From Pipra filicauda (Eukaryota; Chordata; Aves; Passeriformes; Pipridae), in the NCBI RefSeq assembly GCF_003945595.2, contig NW_024104292.1, forward strand, positions 1,798,001 to 1,862,000: 64,000 nt of DNA. The letters run 5' to 3'. The notes beneath the pieces were generated by a model. It was not told the DNA's origin and did no database searches. It saw nothing but the letters and a program-made list of their open reading frames with translations. The translations under genes were made by a program, and so were the position numbers. Shown one piece after another: positions 49,500 to 62,520 of this stretch (positions are counted from its first letter, which is position 1; each line of letters begins with the position of its first letter).

Positions 49500-52400
49500 C
49501 TGGGGGTAGCTTTGTCCTTCCTCAACCATCTCCAGCTGGGGATGCCGCGGGAAGGGGACTTACTAATCTGAGAGCTGATATTCAACCTTCATAGCTATTC
49601 CAGCAGGGATACAGATGATGCAGTGTTGTTCCTTGCAGGAGGATTTTAAGTGGGGATCTGTGCCTTAAACATTAGATCTCTTTTTCATTGGGGGATGTTC
49701 TGAAGTCCCCACTGGTTCTGCACTAAAACAGAACAAATAGTTGAAATGCTGGCCACTGAGAGGTCAATGGCAAAATTCCCAGCAACTTTAATGGTTCCAA
49801 GAATTCACCAAAGACAAGGTATTTGTAACAGCAATGTATTTGTGTTATATCTGAATCTTGTTTACAACCTTAAAGAGTACGTATCTTTGACAAACAATCT
49901 TTACAGAACATCTGAGTGTCGGAGTGCCTAGAAGCAGAGCCATTTGCAAGTGGTTACTGAGTGTTGTATTCAAAAATGAAACAATGCCATTCACAATGGG
50001 ACTGTATTTATAGCCATAAGAAATGCACCAGGCATTAAAAAAATTACAAACTTTTTCATTTCTGCACAACTGAGAGACTTACCTAAGCATTTTGAGAAAT
50101 CCGAAAGACAACTCCAATATAATGCTGACAGCTGGATTAATATTTTTAGTTTTATATATGTAGTGTTAACAATTACATATTACAACTTAATAAACAAAGG
50201 GGAAGGATATGTATTTAAAATAATTGTCTTGAAAAGTTTTCTCTAATTTCTCTTTGTTTTCTTTAATTTCATGCCCAGCATTATTATACTAGATTCTTGC
50301 ACTAAATGTTTCTGAGAACACTATATGATGTATAGCTATTGTTACTGACGAGATTAGCTGCGTTTTCAAACTGAAGGTTTAGAGATGCAGGATTTGCATA
50401 TATATGACCATTGCATGTGCAGTGACAGTGCACATGTGCATTCATCCCAAACAGTTCAATGCAGTGTAAAAACCTGGTATTAACTGGGAGCATCCTTTGC
50501 ATTTCAGTATCTTCAGGTCCTAAAAGCTCAATATGTGTCAAGAGCTGAAAAGTAACATAGACCAAGCATAACCCAAGCATACTCTACACCGGAAATTGTT
50601 AAACTCTTACTAGATAAAACTACAGAGACGATCCTTACTGAAAAAATAATAATATGAAGCTTGTTTTCTACTCTTTTAATTTTGTGACAGTTTATTGCCA
50701 AAAAAATTATTAGGAAATATTTAAGAATCATTGGCATTAGAGTAAATAAATATAAAATCTCTGTAAATATAAAAAGTGCACAGGAGATGAAGTACAGAAA
50801 CAGTGGAAGTTTAGTCACAATATTTGTTTCTTGCTTCAACACAATGAGATCATTGGTGGCTTCTCAGAACAGCCACGGTGGGTTGTGTCTGCAACATTGG
50901 TGCAGTCTGCTCCCTTGTCCCCTACAGCTCCTCCTGCCTGGGAAGAGCAGGCAAGCCATTTCGTCCCTCTTGTCATTGTCTATGTCATTTCAAGAACAGA
51001 AAGAGGTTGAATCACAAGTGAAATCATGGGCCTTCTTTTCTACTTCCAGACACGTAATATGTTCAAAGAATTAATTCTGTATTGGAAAATGTTTAGTCTT
51101 TCCCCTTTTTCCTGCCACATATCCTTGAGATGTGTTTATAACACTCAGTGGTTTGAAGGGGTGGGGAGATATATTTTGAAAGATATTTTCTTGAGCAAGG
51201 TATCGAACATCCATAACAATTCTTCACAGTTACTAGATTTAGCCATTACAATGAACAAAGCAGAGGATTAAATTCCTAGCTAATTTGTCTTCTCTTTAAT
51301 ACCTCCTAAGATATTTTTCCATTCCAAGTTTTAAAAACAGCCCACAACCCACCATGTTCTCTAAGTAATATCTGTAATGTTGTTCCTTACATAGAGTGAC
51401 AATGCCAGCAGTTGTTCCTTGGCTGTGTTCCCAGCAAGTATAATTTAACAGGTGAGAAATAAAGTATGTGAGTGAGATAGCAATGTGATACTCTAAATTT
51501 AGATGATATTGAGGGCTTTTTTTGTAAATTGTAATTATTCTTTCTGTTTTTCCTCAGAAGGCATGGAGAGTCTCAATGTTGTCTTTATTAAAAACAAAGA
51601 AGGTTCTGGAGTTTGACTAAAAAAAAAAGTTCTATCTTTTTGAAAGTTGTTATAAATCAAAGAACAATTTTTGTTTGTTTGTTTTTTTCACAGCCTTCCT
51701 ATGAAAGACAACTGTTTTGGAGATAGTGTTAAGAAAGATAGCTAAGAGCCAGGGTGTTACTGTAAATGATACTTATACATTGTACTGATTAAATCCCCAT
51801 TTTAGCTGCCAGAAGTGTTCACTTCTGCTCTACAAGAAGTCTGGTGGAGGGTAGTGAAGACATTTAGCTTTCTGCCTTGACTCAATTCAAACAGATCCAA
51901 GAATACTAGGTCTGCTCAGTAAATTCTGGAAAACCTTGCTACCTAAATGCCAAGGTTGATTGGTTTTGTTTTGTTTTTTTTTTTTTCTTTCTGTGTTGTG
52001 ATGAAGTCTCTGGCTGTGTGCTGGGATTCTGTGTTGATTCTTCATTTTCTCAAGTCCTGGTAATGGTATCTTGGAAAAGAAGATTTTGGAAAAGCTCTGG
52101 GTCTGTTGTAGTGTACTGATAAATGGGCAGCAGAGTAATTATGTAGCAACTGTGATTATCAGATTTTCCATAATATTAATATAGTCTGTCCATAAAGAGA
52201 TAATGATCACTGTTTTCCAAGACTGCAGAATCTATCTGATCTTATGTAAAATGCTAATTGTCATTGTGTTGGAGAGGAAGTCAAAACTCCAATATTCTAC
52301 AACACTATCCCAGTTCCATTACAGTGAAAGATGGAATGTAGCTCTTTGTGAAGCATATCTGTTCATTTTCAAAGGCTTTTTTTTTTGTAGAACTAGAAAA

Positions 52401-54184
52401 TAAAAAGAGGCTTTAAGGGATTTCTCCCTAAACTTGTTTAATGTGTCTGCATTTTGTTAATTTATTTGGAGTTGAGTCTTTAAAACCAAATATTATTACA
52501 CTATAATGTGCAATATTGAGATACTTTGATTAAAGATATGTTATTACTTGGAACCTATTAAAAAAGAATTAAGTATCTCAACCTTGGAATTCGAATTGAG
52601 ATATGTAATGATCCATGTATTCTGTGCTCTGAGGACCCTGTCAATCGATATAGATTTCAATATTCTTATATTTTAATAGCTCCCTTTCTTATCTTTTCTT
52701 AATATTTGTCATTTTGATGGTCTCCACAGCTATCTTAAAACCTAAGTAGCTTCTCAGAATTTTATATTAAGAGTATAATAATAAAACTCAAACAATAGGA
52801 AGTCATAAAAATTATATTCATGTTTTCTTTTCATTTTAACGAGATGAAGTTTGATTTTTTCTTTCACCACTATCTCTTTACTTTAGGAGTGATCACAATG
52901 GTTTCAATAAGAATGCTTGGAGACCAGAATACTGTCAGTGTCAATAAAATAGAGAATATAGCCTCAGAATGCATCTATTTCCCTGTATTATGTATTCCTA
53001 CTGTAAGCAGCTTTAAAAACAGGGAGAGAGAAAAAAGTATAGCAAAATTCTGTGATTCTAAATAAACTTCCCTTCATATTCATGGACAAGTTAATGGATA
53101 ACAGAGAAGTTGATCACTAAGTCAGTGTTTTCAGCATTAGCCATCTTACTTTAACAAGACAGAAACAGCTGTTTTAGTTTCAACCTTCTTTCCATGATGG
53201 ATTTCCACTCAGTTTAAAATATCAGTTATTATAAGTTAAAATATCGATTACTATATAGTATATTACTATATACTAAATGCTGTGATTTAGCATTTCAGAA
53301 TCCTTAAGCTGAGTTTCTAGTTCAGTACAGTTCTTTCTATACAATACTTGGTTATGTGTTGGGCTGAGAAAGAGACTGGATCAGCGTTAAACTAATCTGT
53401 GGATATCCTCTCTATTGCCTTCACTCCAAAGCAGTCAGTTTGGAGATTCTATAGTTTCATGAAAGCAACTTTACTGGAGAAAGGGAAAGGACCTGAAGCT
53501 TTGAAAATACACAGATAGACACTACTCTGGATTTTTACCATGATGCTCAATGTCAGGGATTATTTTTATCAGTGGCTTAGAGAACTGTGTTGTAAGCAGC
53601 TTGAATAGTCTTTGCTCTGACCATTGCAGCTTTCTGTAGATGGTTACACTGTATTAATTGGCAGGACAATGGCATGCTTCCTTGAAAAGGAACAGAGAAT
53701 ATTAGTCTGCCTGTTGATGCTCTACAGTGTTGTCTGGAAGGAAAGCAGAGTATGACCATGTCTTCTCTGCAGTGCTGGCAATGAAGGGTTTGATCTGTAC
53801 TTTTACAGGAACTGGTTGTGAGAATACAGTGAGCTGTTTATTGACCTTGATGCTCTTCTTGCTGAATGATCTTGTCTTATTACAAACTTCTATGTCGTAC
53901 AGCTACATAAGTCTCTCATTGTGTGACTAGGCTTTGCACTTGGTCATGCAAATAAATGGCATGTAACTTTTACATGCATTAAATGTCTCATCTATAATGG
54001 GTGGTGGGTGTCTGACCTACCAAGAGGGTTCATCTGGCCTCTGGTCTGCTACTGATTTCCTTGTAAAAATCTCCCAAAAATTTTTTTTTATGTCTATCCA
54101 AAGCTTTTGGGGAAGAAAATGGGCCGTTGTGCATACTGAGATCAGCTTCTTACTCTACACACGTGTCATCAGATCACTCATTGT
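49500..54184. other. Unique AT-rich sequence, nothing recognised
   Basis: No supported gene over about 4.7 kb. T-runs lie at about 51974-51985 and 52378-52385. A locally repeated ACTATATA-type AT palindrome occurs at about 53248-53275. Confidence 0.5.
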
Positions 54185-54189
54185 CTCAC

Positions 54190-54584
54190 TGTCCTAGTTT
54201 CGGCCAGGACAGTGTTTTTTGATAACACCTCATGTAATTGCCAGGGGCAGGGAACGGTGACTCTCTCTGGCTTCCAAGAAGAAGGGCGTGGCTTCTGGTT
54301 ATAAAACATGGTGGCATTGTCCACCATTGTTCACTATCTCAGGGTCTGCAGTGATCATTTTTCATGTAAATCACCCTCTCTGCATATTTTTGTTATTAGT
54401 ATTGTTGCTGTTTCCAGGAAATTGTTCTTATCTTGATCCATGATTTTCACATTTATTGCCTCCAGTTCTCATCCCCATCTCTCCAGAGCGGGAAGCGGGA
54501 GGGGAATGGGGGAGTGAGCGAGCAGTGTCCGATTTGGGAAAATCTTGACTGGGGAACTGAATTGGGAGCACCACTCCTAAACCA
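54190..54584 (+). mobile_element. Solo LTR of an avian endogenous retrovirus (ERVL-like)
   Basis: The 395-bp element begins TGTCCTAGTTTCGGCCAGGA and ends CCTAAACCA, the TG...CA boundaries of an LTR. Both ends, the GGGGGAGTGAGCGAGC motif near 54509-54524 and the overall layout resemble the ERVL-type LTRs abundant in songbirds. Flanks CTCAC (54185-54189) and CTCAT (54585-54589) differ at one base and fit a 5-bp target-site duplication. No retroviral gene (gag, pol or env) lies on either side, so this is a solo LTR left by recombination between two LTRs. Compared with the full-length LTRs I remember, parts of the middle are shorter. Confidence 0.85.
54300..54306 (+). promoter_or_regulatory. TATA box inside the solo LTR
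   Basis: TATAAAA about 110 bases into the LTR is in the right place and orientation for the U3 promoter of such an element. If it works, it would drive transcription to the right into unique sequence. Activity cannot be judged from sequence. Confidence 0.55.
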
Positions 54585-54589
54585 CTCAT

Positions 54590-57500
54590 CATGGTAAGAA
54601 ATGTAGGCTGATATATGCCATGGCAAGGAGTTTGGGCACTGCTGGCCTTCTGCCAGGTAGACAAGGTCTCTTGACTTCTCTGCAATTCATATATTTAATG
54701 TCACAGCTCACTGCAGATATGAGTTGGGAAAATAAATATTCGTAGAGCTTCTCATATACCACAGAGAAAGCCAAACTGTCAACGGATAGGTTAAAGAGAA
54801 CTTTACCTGAAATTACAAACATCAGTACGACAAGTAGTTCTAAAATAAAGCAATATGAGAGATAAAGTGGTCTATCTGTGAAAGAAATATACAATATAGT
54901 GACAGCAAGTGAGAGTGAGAAAAACAAACATTTAATACACAGAGAATTTAAAATTCCTCCTCAGAAATCACTGGCAACTTGTCTCGCCTACTAGGATAAA
55001 AAGTCATGCTGTTCAGGAACTGAATTTCTGATCCTGACGCATGTGTAGGTGAGAGTTTCTGCACAAGCATGTTCATTGAAAGCAGAACGTGATATAAAGT
55101 TTTTTACTCTGACTAGTTATTTGTGCATGGGTTTGATTTCCCAGTCTTGATATTGGAAGATGTCAGCTTATCTCTCACTCTTCACATCTGTGTTCTGAAG
55201 TTTTCCCGTCATTTTATGAATTGACAAATTTGAGTGTCTGTGGGGACTCAGGCTCCACCTATCTGCCTTGTGCAGCTTCCCCAAATGGTGGAACCTGTAC
55301 TGGCTCCTGTCCTGGGGATGGGCATGATGTCTCTGCTCCTCAGCAGTGCTGCCAATGACATTGCTTCCAGGCTTCCTACCCCACTGGAAAGGAAAAGTGG
55401 AGATTGTAGGCTGGAAAAATGCATATGTTTCCTGTTGCTAAGCATGTTATGAAGAAGGAGGAGGGAATTTGTAGGTATCTTTTTGACCGTCAGCTTTAAG
55501 GTGTAAAGAAACATTAAAAAATATATAGTTCTATTGGAAGTCTCCAAACTGACTTTCAGGCATATGATTTGAGGATGGTGACCATATTGGAATGTCAATC
55601 TGCAACGATTCAGTACTGGAGTATAAACCCACTAATATCATTGCTATAATGAGGGAAGGAGTGGTTAAGTGACAGAGGAGTTAAAGTAACTGCAGAACAG
55701 CTCTGTTAGGTGGATGTTCACCTGGTCCTGGAGTAGAGATACAGTTGAAGGGCTGAACCTGATCTCCCTGAGGCTGCAGATGATGAGACATGTACTGCTG
55801 GATCTGCGGTGAAGCCTGTCTGTAATGACCACAAGTCTGTGAAGGTTTCAGTTGTACTATTTCTATCAGCTTCATATTTTTCCTCTGTAGGAGTAAACAA
55901 AGCAAATGTCGCTGTGTATAAAGGTGGATCAGCTGCCATCAGGAATGCTTTCTGCACCAGTAGCTACAATAAAGCAGTTTCTTTGCGTCGGTAGGAATGT
56001 CTGAGAAGTACCATCTTTTCAATAAATTTATAACAGTTTATAACAGACATATTGAGTTAGTTGATACTAAATAGAGTTATAAACTAGACAGAAACCTCAT
56101 CCAAAGGGCTGGTAGCAATACCTCAAAACCAAATCTATCAGGGAGCTCAAGGGACAGGCGTGTAGAAAGCAGTTCTCAAGGACAAGCCAATCACTCATCT
56201 CCTCTGGGTGCTCTCCTGGAGGATGTCAGTTGCTCTTGTCCACATGCACCACAGTCCTCCACCTGACCCCCTTCCCACCGCTATTTCTCACCCCACTGAG
56301 GGGAAACAGTTTCCTATACAAGGCAGCCTGTGTTTTCTCCCTGCTTCATTAAGCTCCACGGTTGTCTTCCTGTTCCTGGTAACCACAGCCCCTTCCTTAA
56401 ATCACTGATGGGTTTTTAGCTGCCAAAATGCATGATGCTTGGTGAAGCAGGGTACCAAGCTCAGTCTGGGAAGGTCAAGCTCTGTTCCTTACTCTGCAAG
56501 CGATTTCTCCATCTAGTGCTCTCATTTCCCTCATGCTTTTGTTTCTTCCCTTAGACTGACAACTCAGAGATTAAAGTGCTTCTAAAAACATAGTTATTGT
56601 AGGCCCATCCTAAAGGATCCTTGGAGCTATGGAAACATCTGAACAGCTGCAACTGAAAAAAAAGCTCAAGTGACAAATACTTTTGTTAAGGTGATTGATT
56701 TTCATACTTGACAAAGAGCTGACTGGTGAGCCAGTACACTCTCTACTATCTACTGGCAGTGAGCAACACCAGCTGTCAGCTATCTATCAAAAAAAAAAAA
56801 AAAAAAGAAAGAACAGGACACAAGCTTTGTACAGCACAACCTTGCACCATTCTGGAAGAAGGAAGGAAGTTATAAACGGGATACTGAGGTCAAACATATA
56901 ACTGGGACCCAGTAGGAGATTTCTTTTTGGTAAGATAGCTTTTTGGACATGAACTGCTAGTACCTAGGAGTCACATAGTGTTGGGTACTCTGTCTCCTGT
57001 CCTGGAAAGCCAACACGATGCTGGTAACTGGCTCTGGTCACAGGTTATTTTCCACAGGCCATAGGAACAGAATATAAAACTATGGAAAATGGGAAATGTC
57101 ACTAAGAAGATTTCTTAAATGTGATTAATCATCAACTGATGTATTTACTCCTCGGCTTCAGTTTGGCTACTATCCACAGGCTTTGAAGGAGCTTATAAGG
57201 TTGCACTCTTCCTGCTTTCATATGTCTTTATCTGATCCCTTCCATTATTGCAGCTGGTTTTCCTCAAAAGAATAGATAGTACAGCATGGTTCAAGTTGTT
57301 TTTTCTTTTTTTTTTAAATCCCCGCTTCCCAATTAAAAATTATAACCCAGAGCAGATTTATTATTAATTTGTGCAAAGAATCTTAAGAGCTACATTTACT
57401 TTAGATACTCATTCAAAAAATCTTACAGTTCATTTCATCCAGACACCTTACATATAGCATTCTTGTTTCTTGCCCATCCCATTTAGTTTTTGTGATCTTC

Positions 57501-60500
57501 TTGTGATGATTAAGCCGTGTTTGGAAAGCTGTCACAGTGAACTCAAGTAGAAGACAGGAAGGGCTGTGAAGGCTTATGTTGGTGCATCAATCAGAATCAC
57601 TAGAATGCCAATTTTCTTTTTTAAAGATTTGGCCCATCATGACTTATCTGAGTGCTCTTTGTAGGGTGTTTTATTTTATGCGTCTGGTTTTGGTATTTTT
57701 TTCGTGTTTACTACGGATAAGGGGAATGAAAATAGGCGATCTAGAAACACTTGGGTAATACCATAGTCAGAAACAGTGATATATCTGACTACCTTGCAGG
57801 TTGCTCTTCTGTTACAGTGCCTGTCTACAGACATGGTTCATTTAAGATTGCTATAAAACTGGAAATGTCTTAAAGATGGTTAACTAACACACTTTTCAGA
57901 GCAAGGAAAGACAAAATAAAAATGTATTTGCTTCATCAGAAAAAGGAATGAAAACCTGGAAATCCAGAGAGTTGGTTTAGGTTGAATGTCATAAATACAC
58001 AAATGTTAAGACTTGGAAATAGAGGAAAGAAAGACAGGAAATAATCCTCATGGCTCTGACTCTGAAAGAGAAATCTTCCCTTAAATTTGCAATTCTTTTT
58101 TTGACTGCCAGATCAGTGTAAGAAGCTGATGACGAGTAGTGAAATGGATTGGTTCTAATAACTACTAATAAATATGACAGTTGCAATAATGTCTAATTGC
58201 CCTTGGTGTGTGTTTAATGAACTCCTATTGTACAAAGGCAATGGAAAGAAGTATGTCTTGTACAAGAATTATCAAAAACATAAATGTAGCAGCAGTCCTC
58301 AAGAATCACTCTGATGTACAGGTTAATGTGGGAAAAAAATCTTAAACAACCTCAGAATACTGTGAGTTTTTTTGGTTTTGTGCTCTTTTTTTTTTTTTTT
58401 TTCCTTCCTTCAGTATTTTGGATGGGAAATTCACATCTGAATCAGAAGGGGGAGTTACACAGTGTGGGTTAAAAACCTAACTCTGGGATTTACAGGTCTG
58501 AGCTATGCCACAGGCACTTCCCCGCATGGTTAAACCCTGCTGTAACTCCTGATAGGTCAGTGCCAGTGCTACAGGAATTCAGCTGAAGCATGTTGAAAAT
58601 GTCCTGTCTCCATTTCATCACTCAAAACATTTGTGTTGTATTTCTCTTGCAGCTAAAAACTGTTTGCTTTCCCAAGATACATTGTTGTACTTCCCAGACC
58701 CTGCTCTCTGTTTACTGAAAGTAAACGGTCCAGGGGAATGAGTGCTCAATGTGATGGGCAACATATGGGATCAAGTGAGACATCCAATGAATGTGGATGC
58801 AGTAAAACCTGTTCTTTTGCTCGGTGAATGTTAATGATGTTTCCACAGTTCATGAATAAACTCATTCAGAACATGAAGTTCTCAGGGGAAAAAAACAACC
58901 TTTCCTATTAAAGAAATATGCCCATGTTGCTGTTGAATCAAAAGTCAGCTGTAAGAACAACAGTTGCTGAGAGTAAAATAATAAAAAAAAAAATCGTGAG
59001 ATTTTTTTTTTTTGGTACAGTCAGTTCTTAAAGATATCAATGCAGGAGTATCCTAGCTCTGTATGCTGCCAGAATGTTGTCCAAGCTCACAGGATCAGGA
59101 TATCAGCCAGCTCAGATCTCTCTCTGTGTCAAGACTTGTTGACTTTCCTGGATCCAGTTCAGGGCTTTCCTGAACGCACCATATGCCCAGATTTTCTTTC
59201 TGTGGGTAGCAGGGGAATGAGACATGCCACACAGCATTGTGCCAATATGCAGCCCAACAGCAAAGCTGGAACATGCTTGCCACCCACACCCAACCTCTGC
59301 TTTCTCTCCTCTCTGGCCACTGTGACATTTTGTCTGTGAAGGTCTCCCACAAAAATATCCTTGACCTACTCAGTGCATCCCTTTTTTTTTTTTTTGGATG
59401 TTGAAGTAATGAATGGTCTCTCCTCTCTGATCATCACTAAGGGGCTCTCTCACAAAGATGTATGTATCTGTGCATTTACATCTTGGAGAAAAATATATTT
59501 GGTATGTAATTTGGATTTTGGTGCGAAACAGCTGCAGTCTGGAGCTGGTAAAGCTTTTGGTATTGTGGAGCTTTAGTCAAAGTTCAGAAAAGTCAGCTCT
59601 GGGGAAGCCACAGCACGCGAGTTCACATCAGCACCCTTTCAGTTGCTCTGAACTGGGGTGGGAGAGATGAAGATCTCATGAGCTATCACAAAGGTGAGTT
59701 TTGAGGATGCTAGTGAGTGCTGCTTAAGTTTTACACCTACAGTGGGCAAGATTTTTTAAAGCTATAAAATTCAATGCATGACTATGACATGGATGAGGGG
59801 GTTTGGGTGATTTTTATCCCTTCCTGGTAATGCTGGTGGCAACACAATGCCACTGTCCCTGCCATGCTTTGGTTCCCATCTCGCAGCTGCACCCATGAGG
59901 CTCTGCGGTCAGTGTGCCACCTGCAGATCTGCTTTCCTATCAAATTCCAGAAGGTAAGAATCATGAAGATGTAACAACTTGCTATGATCTCTTAAAATTA
60001 TGCTTATTTCTAAATGCTGAATTTTGGGTTAAGACTGTTGCCCACTCTTCTTTCAGGCGATTGGTCATTTTCTGTCCAAAATCTGCCCTTAGAGAGCATG
60101 CTGGAGTCCTGTGGTCTAAAGCTTTAAAGTGCAAAATATTAACACTAAATAGAATCTCCGAGATTTCAATTTATGTTCACTGTGATAAAAATATGTTTAT
60201 ATAAACTCTACTGCATATAAATTCATTATGATGGACATACAGCCTTGTTTTCTTTGTCTAAGAAGAAACAGTTTAAGTAAGGAAGTATCGAGGAAGAATG
60301 AGCCTCTACAGATATAATTTACAGAAAAAGCATGCTTCATGATGAATGGGAGATAAAAGCTACCTTGAACATTTTACAATCTAAATAGCCAGATAATACA
60401 GCCAGAGACAAGCTCAATAATTCAATAAAGGGTCAAAAAGCACTTTTTATTGAGTGTGAATTTGATTTTATTCAGTGATTTTTTGTGTTATCAAACCATT

Positions 60501-60899
60501 CAAATGTGGGTCTCTTAATCTGGATTATAGAATAAGACAAGTTTTCCTAAACAGGCTGCATCAATCCAGGCATTCCAGCTAAAATTCTCAGCACAAAGTC
60601 CTGCAAACTGCTGGAGAAATTTCATTAGATACATACTTTACCACTTCTGAAGCAAAGCAACAGATAGGAACACTTCACAGCATTTTAGTGATGTTTTTAT
60701 TGGACAGAAAGAAAATATATGACTAATTATTTGTTGAAGGAATTGCTCACAGTTATATAGTTAACTTCTAATTTATTGCCAAAATTTATTTGCGGTTAGG
60801 TGACATTGACTGTGTTGACCAATGCCTCAGATTATTTTTTAAAGAACAATTTTATAGCTGAAAAGGCCACATATTATAGAACCATTTATAAAATTTAAA
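54590..60899. other. Unique AT-rich sequence with a few splice-like sites
   Basis: There is no coding exon I can support. Strong donor-like sites AAAG|GTGAGT at 59693 and CAGAAG|GTAAGA at 59953 each follow a plausible acceptor by 50-70 bases, but no transcript model can be built. Homopolymers: A-run about 56788-56806, T-run about 58385-58402, T-run about 59382-59394. Confidence 0.5.
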
Positions 60900-61250
60900 T
60901 GTCTTAAGCTAACAATATGTGATTGCACGGCCAAAAGTGAAAACATTATGGCTTTCTAGGAGAGCTCACAACTCTAATACATGGTTATGAAATTGAGCTC
61001 GCGACAATGAAAACACAGCTTATGTCAGCACACTCTCTGTAATGAGGCTTCAATTGTAATAAAAATCTCTGTGCTTCATCTTACCTCGGTGCTCGGCTTT
61101 ATGCCTGTTCCCCGATTGTTCTGATTTCATGCAGTCACATTATGAAGCTTTTGTATGAATATTTAATACTACAATTTGCATTACACTGGTGCAATTGTGT
61201 GAAGGACTGTACAAACCACATAGTGAGAGCTAGTCTTTCTGCGATGAGTT
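60900..61250. promoter_or_regulatory. Candidate conserved non-coding element
   Basis: AT-rich, repeat-free sequence with scattered retained CpGs (GCTCGCGAC, CCTCGGTGCTCGGC) and a perfect POU octamer ATTTGCAT at 61174-61181. This texture is typical of deeply conserved non-coding elements around developmental genes. There is no comparison behind this, so it is a judgement by eye only. Confidence 0.3.
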
Positions 61251-61899
61251 TAAATTTTAAATTGACAAGAAGACAGAGTGGGAAAGGAAAGACAAGTAGA
61301 CAGAAGGAAAAAGGCTCATCTACAGTCTCCCTGAAAATATGTGGCAGAAAGAGAGAGACACAGGACTTCGGAGCCTTGTGTTCTATTCATTACCTCTCTA
61401 GGAAGCTTATTCATGTCTTTGGATTGTGATAACAACATTTAGCACTCTTGATAATTTACATCTTTACTTATTAACTAAATATTGGCTCCTTCAAAACAAT
61501 TGTGTCTGTTCATGTTGTAAGGAACATCTCATCACCAGCAGAAGCAATGAAAATATTTCATTCACAAAAAGAAGTCCACAAAAAGCCTATTTTAAAGCCA
61601 CAGGACTATAATATTTCTTCTGATTTGTGGACTTTTGTTTATGATCTAACTCACTTTTGTTCCCACTGTTTTGCTTTATCTTTTGCTCAACTATCAGTAT
61701 ACAGTGACACCTGCAATTTCACAGCAAGGCTAGGAAACCACTGAAAAATTTAACACTTTTTATATAGATGAAACCGATAATGATGCCAGTGGTTTCTATG
61801 CTGAAGTGATAATCTTTTTTTCACTCCTTTTTAATCAGCATCATTCATCTATGTCATCATGAGTGCTAGAACTACCTTCAAGATCAAATTTATTTTGGG
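61251..61899. other. Unique AT-rich sequence, nothing recognised
   Basis: No gene or repeat is supported between the two candidate conserved blocks. Confidence 0.45.
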
Positions 61900-62250
61900 A
61901 ACTAGGTACAGCAATTTGTAATTTGCTACTCCCAGCCCATACTTTATTAATGGTTTTGATGTTGCCAGTTCTTACTTCAATAATCTTCCATTCAAGCAGT
62001 TAAAATGCAGGTGATATATTTGTCTCATAATGGTTCTTCATCAATTAATTGGCAAGGCTGGAGATGCTTTGAGCCAAATGATAGCCAAACGCTCTGATGA
62101 GCTGTGAGACCAGAACACAAATGCAAGTGAGAAGCACTTGTTTGTGATGTATATGAAGGAAAGTCAATTCACAGCCATATTTTTGAAATGAATAAACACA
62201 TCGGGATTGAACTTCACACTGATATAGACACAGTAGTTTATATACTATTT
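61900..62250. promoter_or_regulatory. Second candidate conserved non-coding element
   Basis: Repeat-free sequence with a perfect 10-bp homeodomain-type palindrome CAATTAATTG at 62042-62051, directly followed by an NFI half-site-like TTGGCA. The evidence is compositional only. Confidence 0.25.
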
Positions 62251-62319
62251 AATTTTCTTCTGTGTATTGTAGTGTTTGTACTGTGTATTCAGACTGAGGG
62301 AAAATTTCACCGGCTATAT

Positions 62320-62400
62320 AGAGTAGAATAGAATGGAATGAATGAGATGGAATGGAATGGAATGGAACAGAATAGAGTAGAATAGAATAGAATAGAATAG
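62320..62400 (-). repeat. Expanded CR1 3' tail, GAATA/GAATG repeat
   Basis: About 80 bases of GAATA, GAATG and related pentamers directly abut the 3' end of the minus-strand CR1 piece at 62401. The TTCTA-type unit is the normal terminal repeat of this CR1 group, so the array is probably an expansion of the element's own tail. A GAATA-only block sits next to the CR1 and a GAATG-rich block farther away. Confidence 0.85.
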
Positions 62401-62488
62401 AATATTTCAATTAGAAGGGACCTAAACCAGTCATCTAGTCCAACTGCCTGACCAATGCAGGGCTAATCAAAGATTAAAGCATATTATC
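62401..62488 (-). mobile_element. CR1 3' end, first half of an inverted copy
   Basis: The + strand AATATTTCAATTAGAAGGGA, then CATCTAGTCCAACTGCCTGA, CCAATGCAGGGCTAATCAAA and a GATTAAAGCATATTAT end is the reverse complement of a CR1 3' end. It carries the terminal 85-90 bases of the element. The neighbouring piece at 62521-62595 has the part of the element just upstream of this, but in the opposite orientation. Confidence 0.88.
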
Positions 62489-62520
62489 ATGCTTTAACAT
62501 AATTTTATTATTATATTATG

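Noticed and set aside
54590..60900. Internal proviral genes beside the LTR
   Set aside because: No gag-, pol- or env-like frame and no second LTR on either side, so it is a solo LTR.
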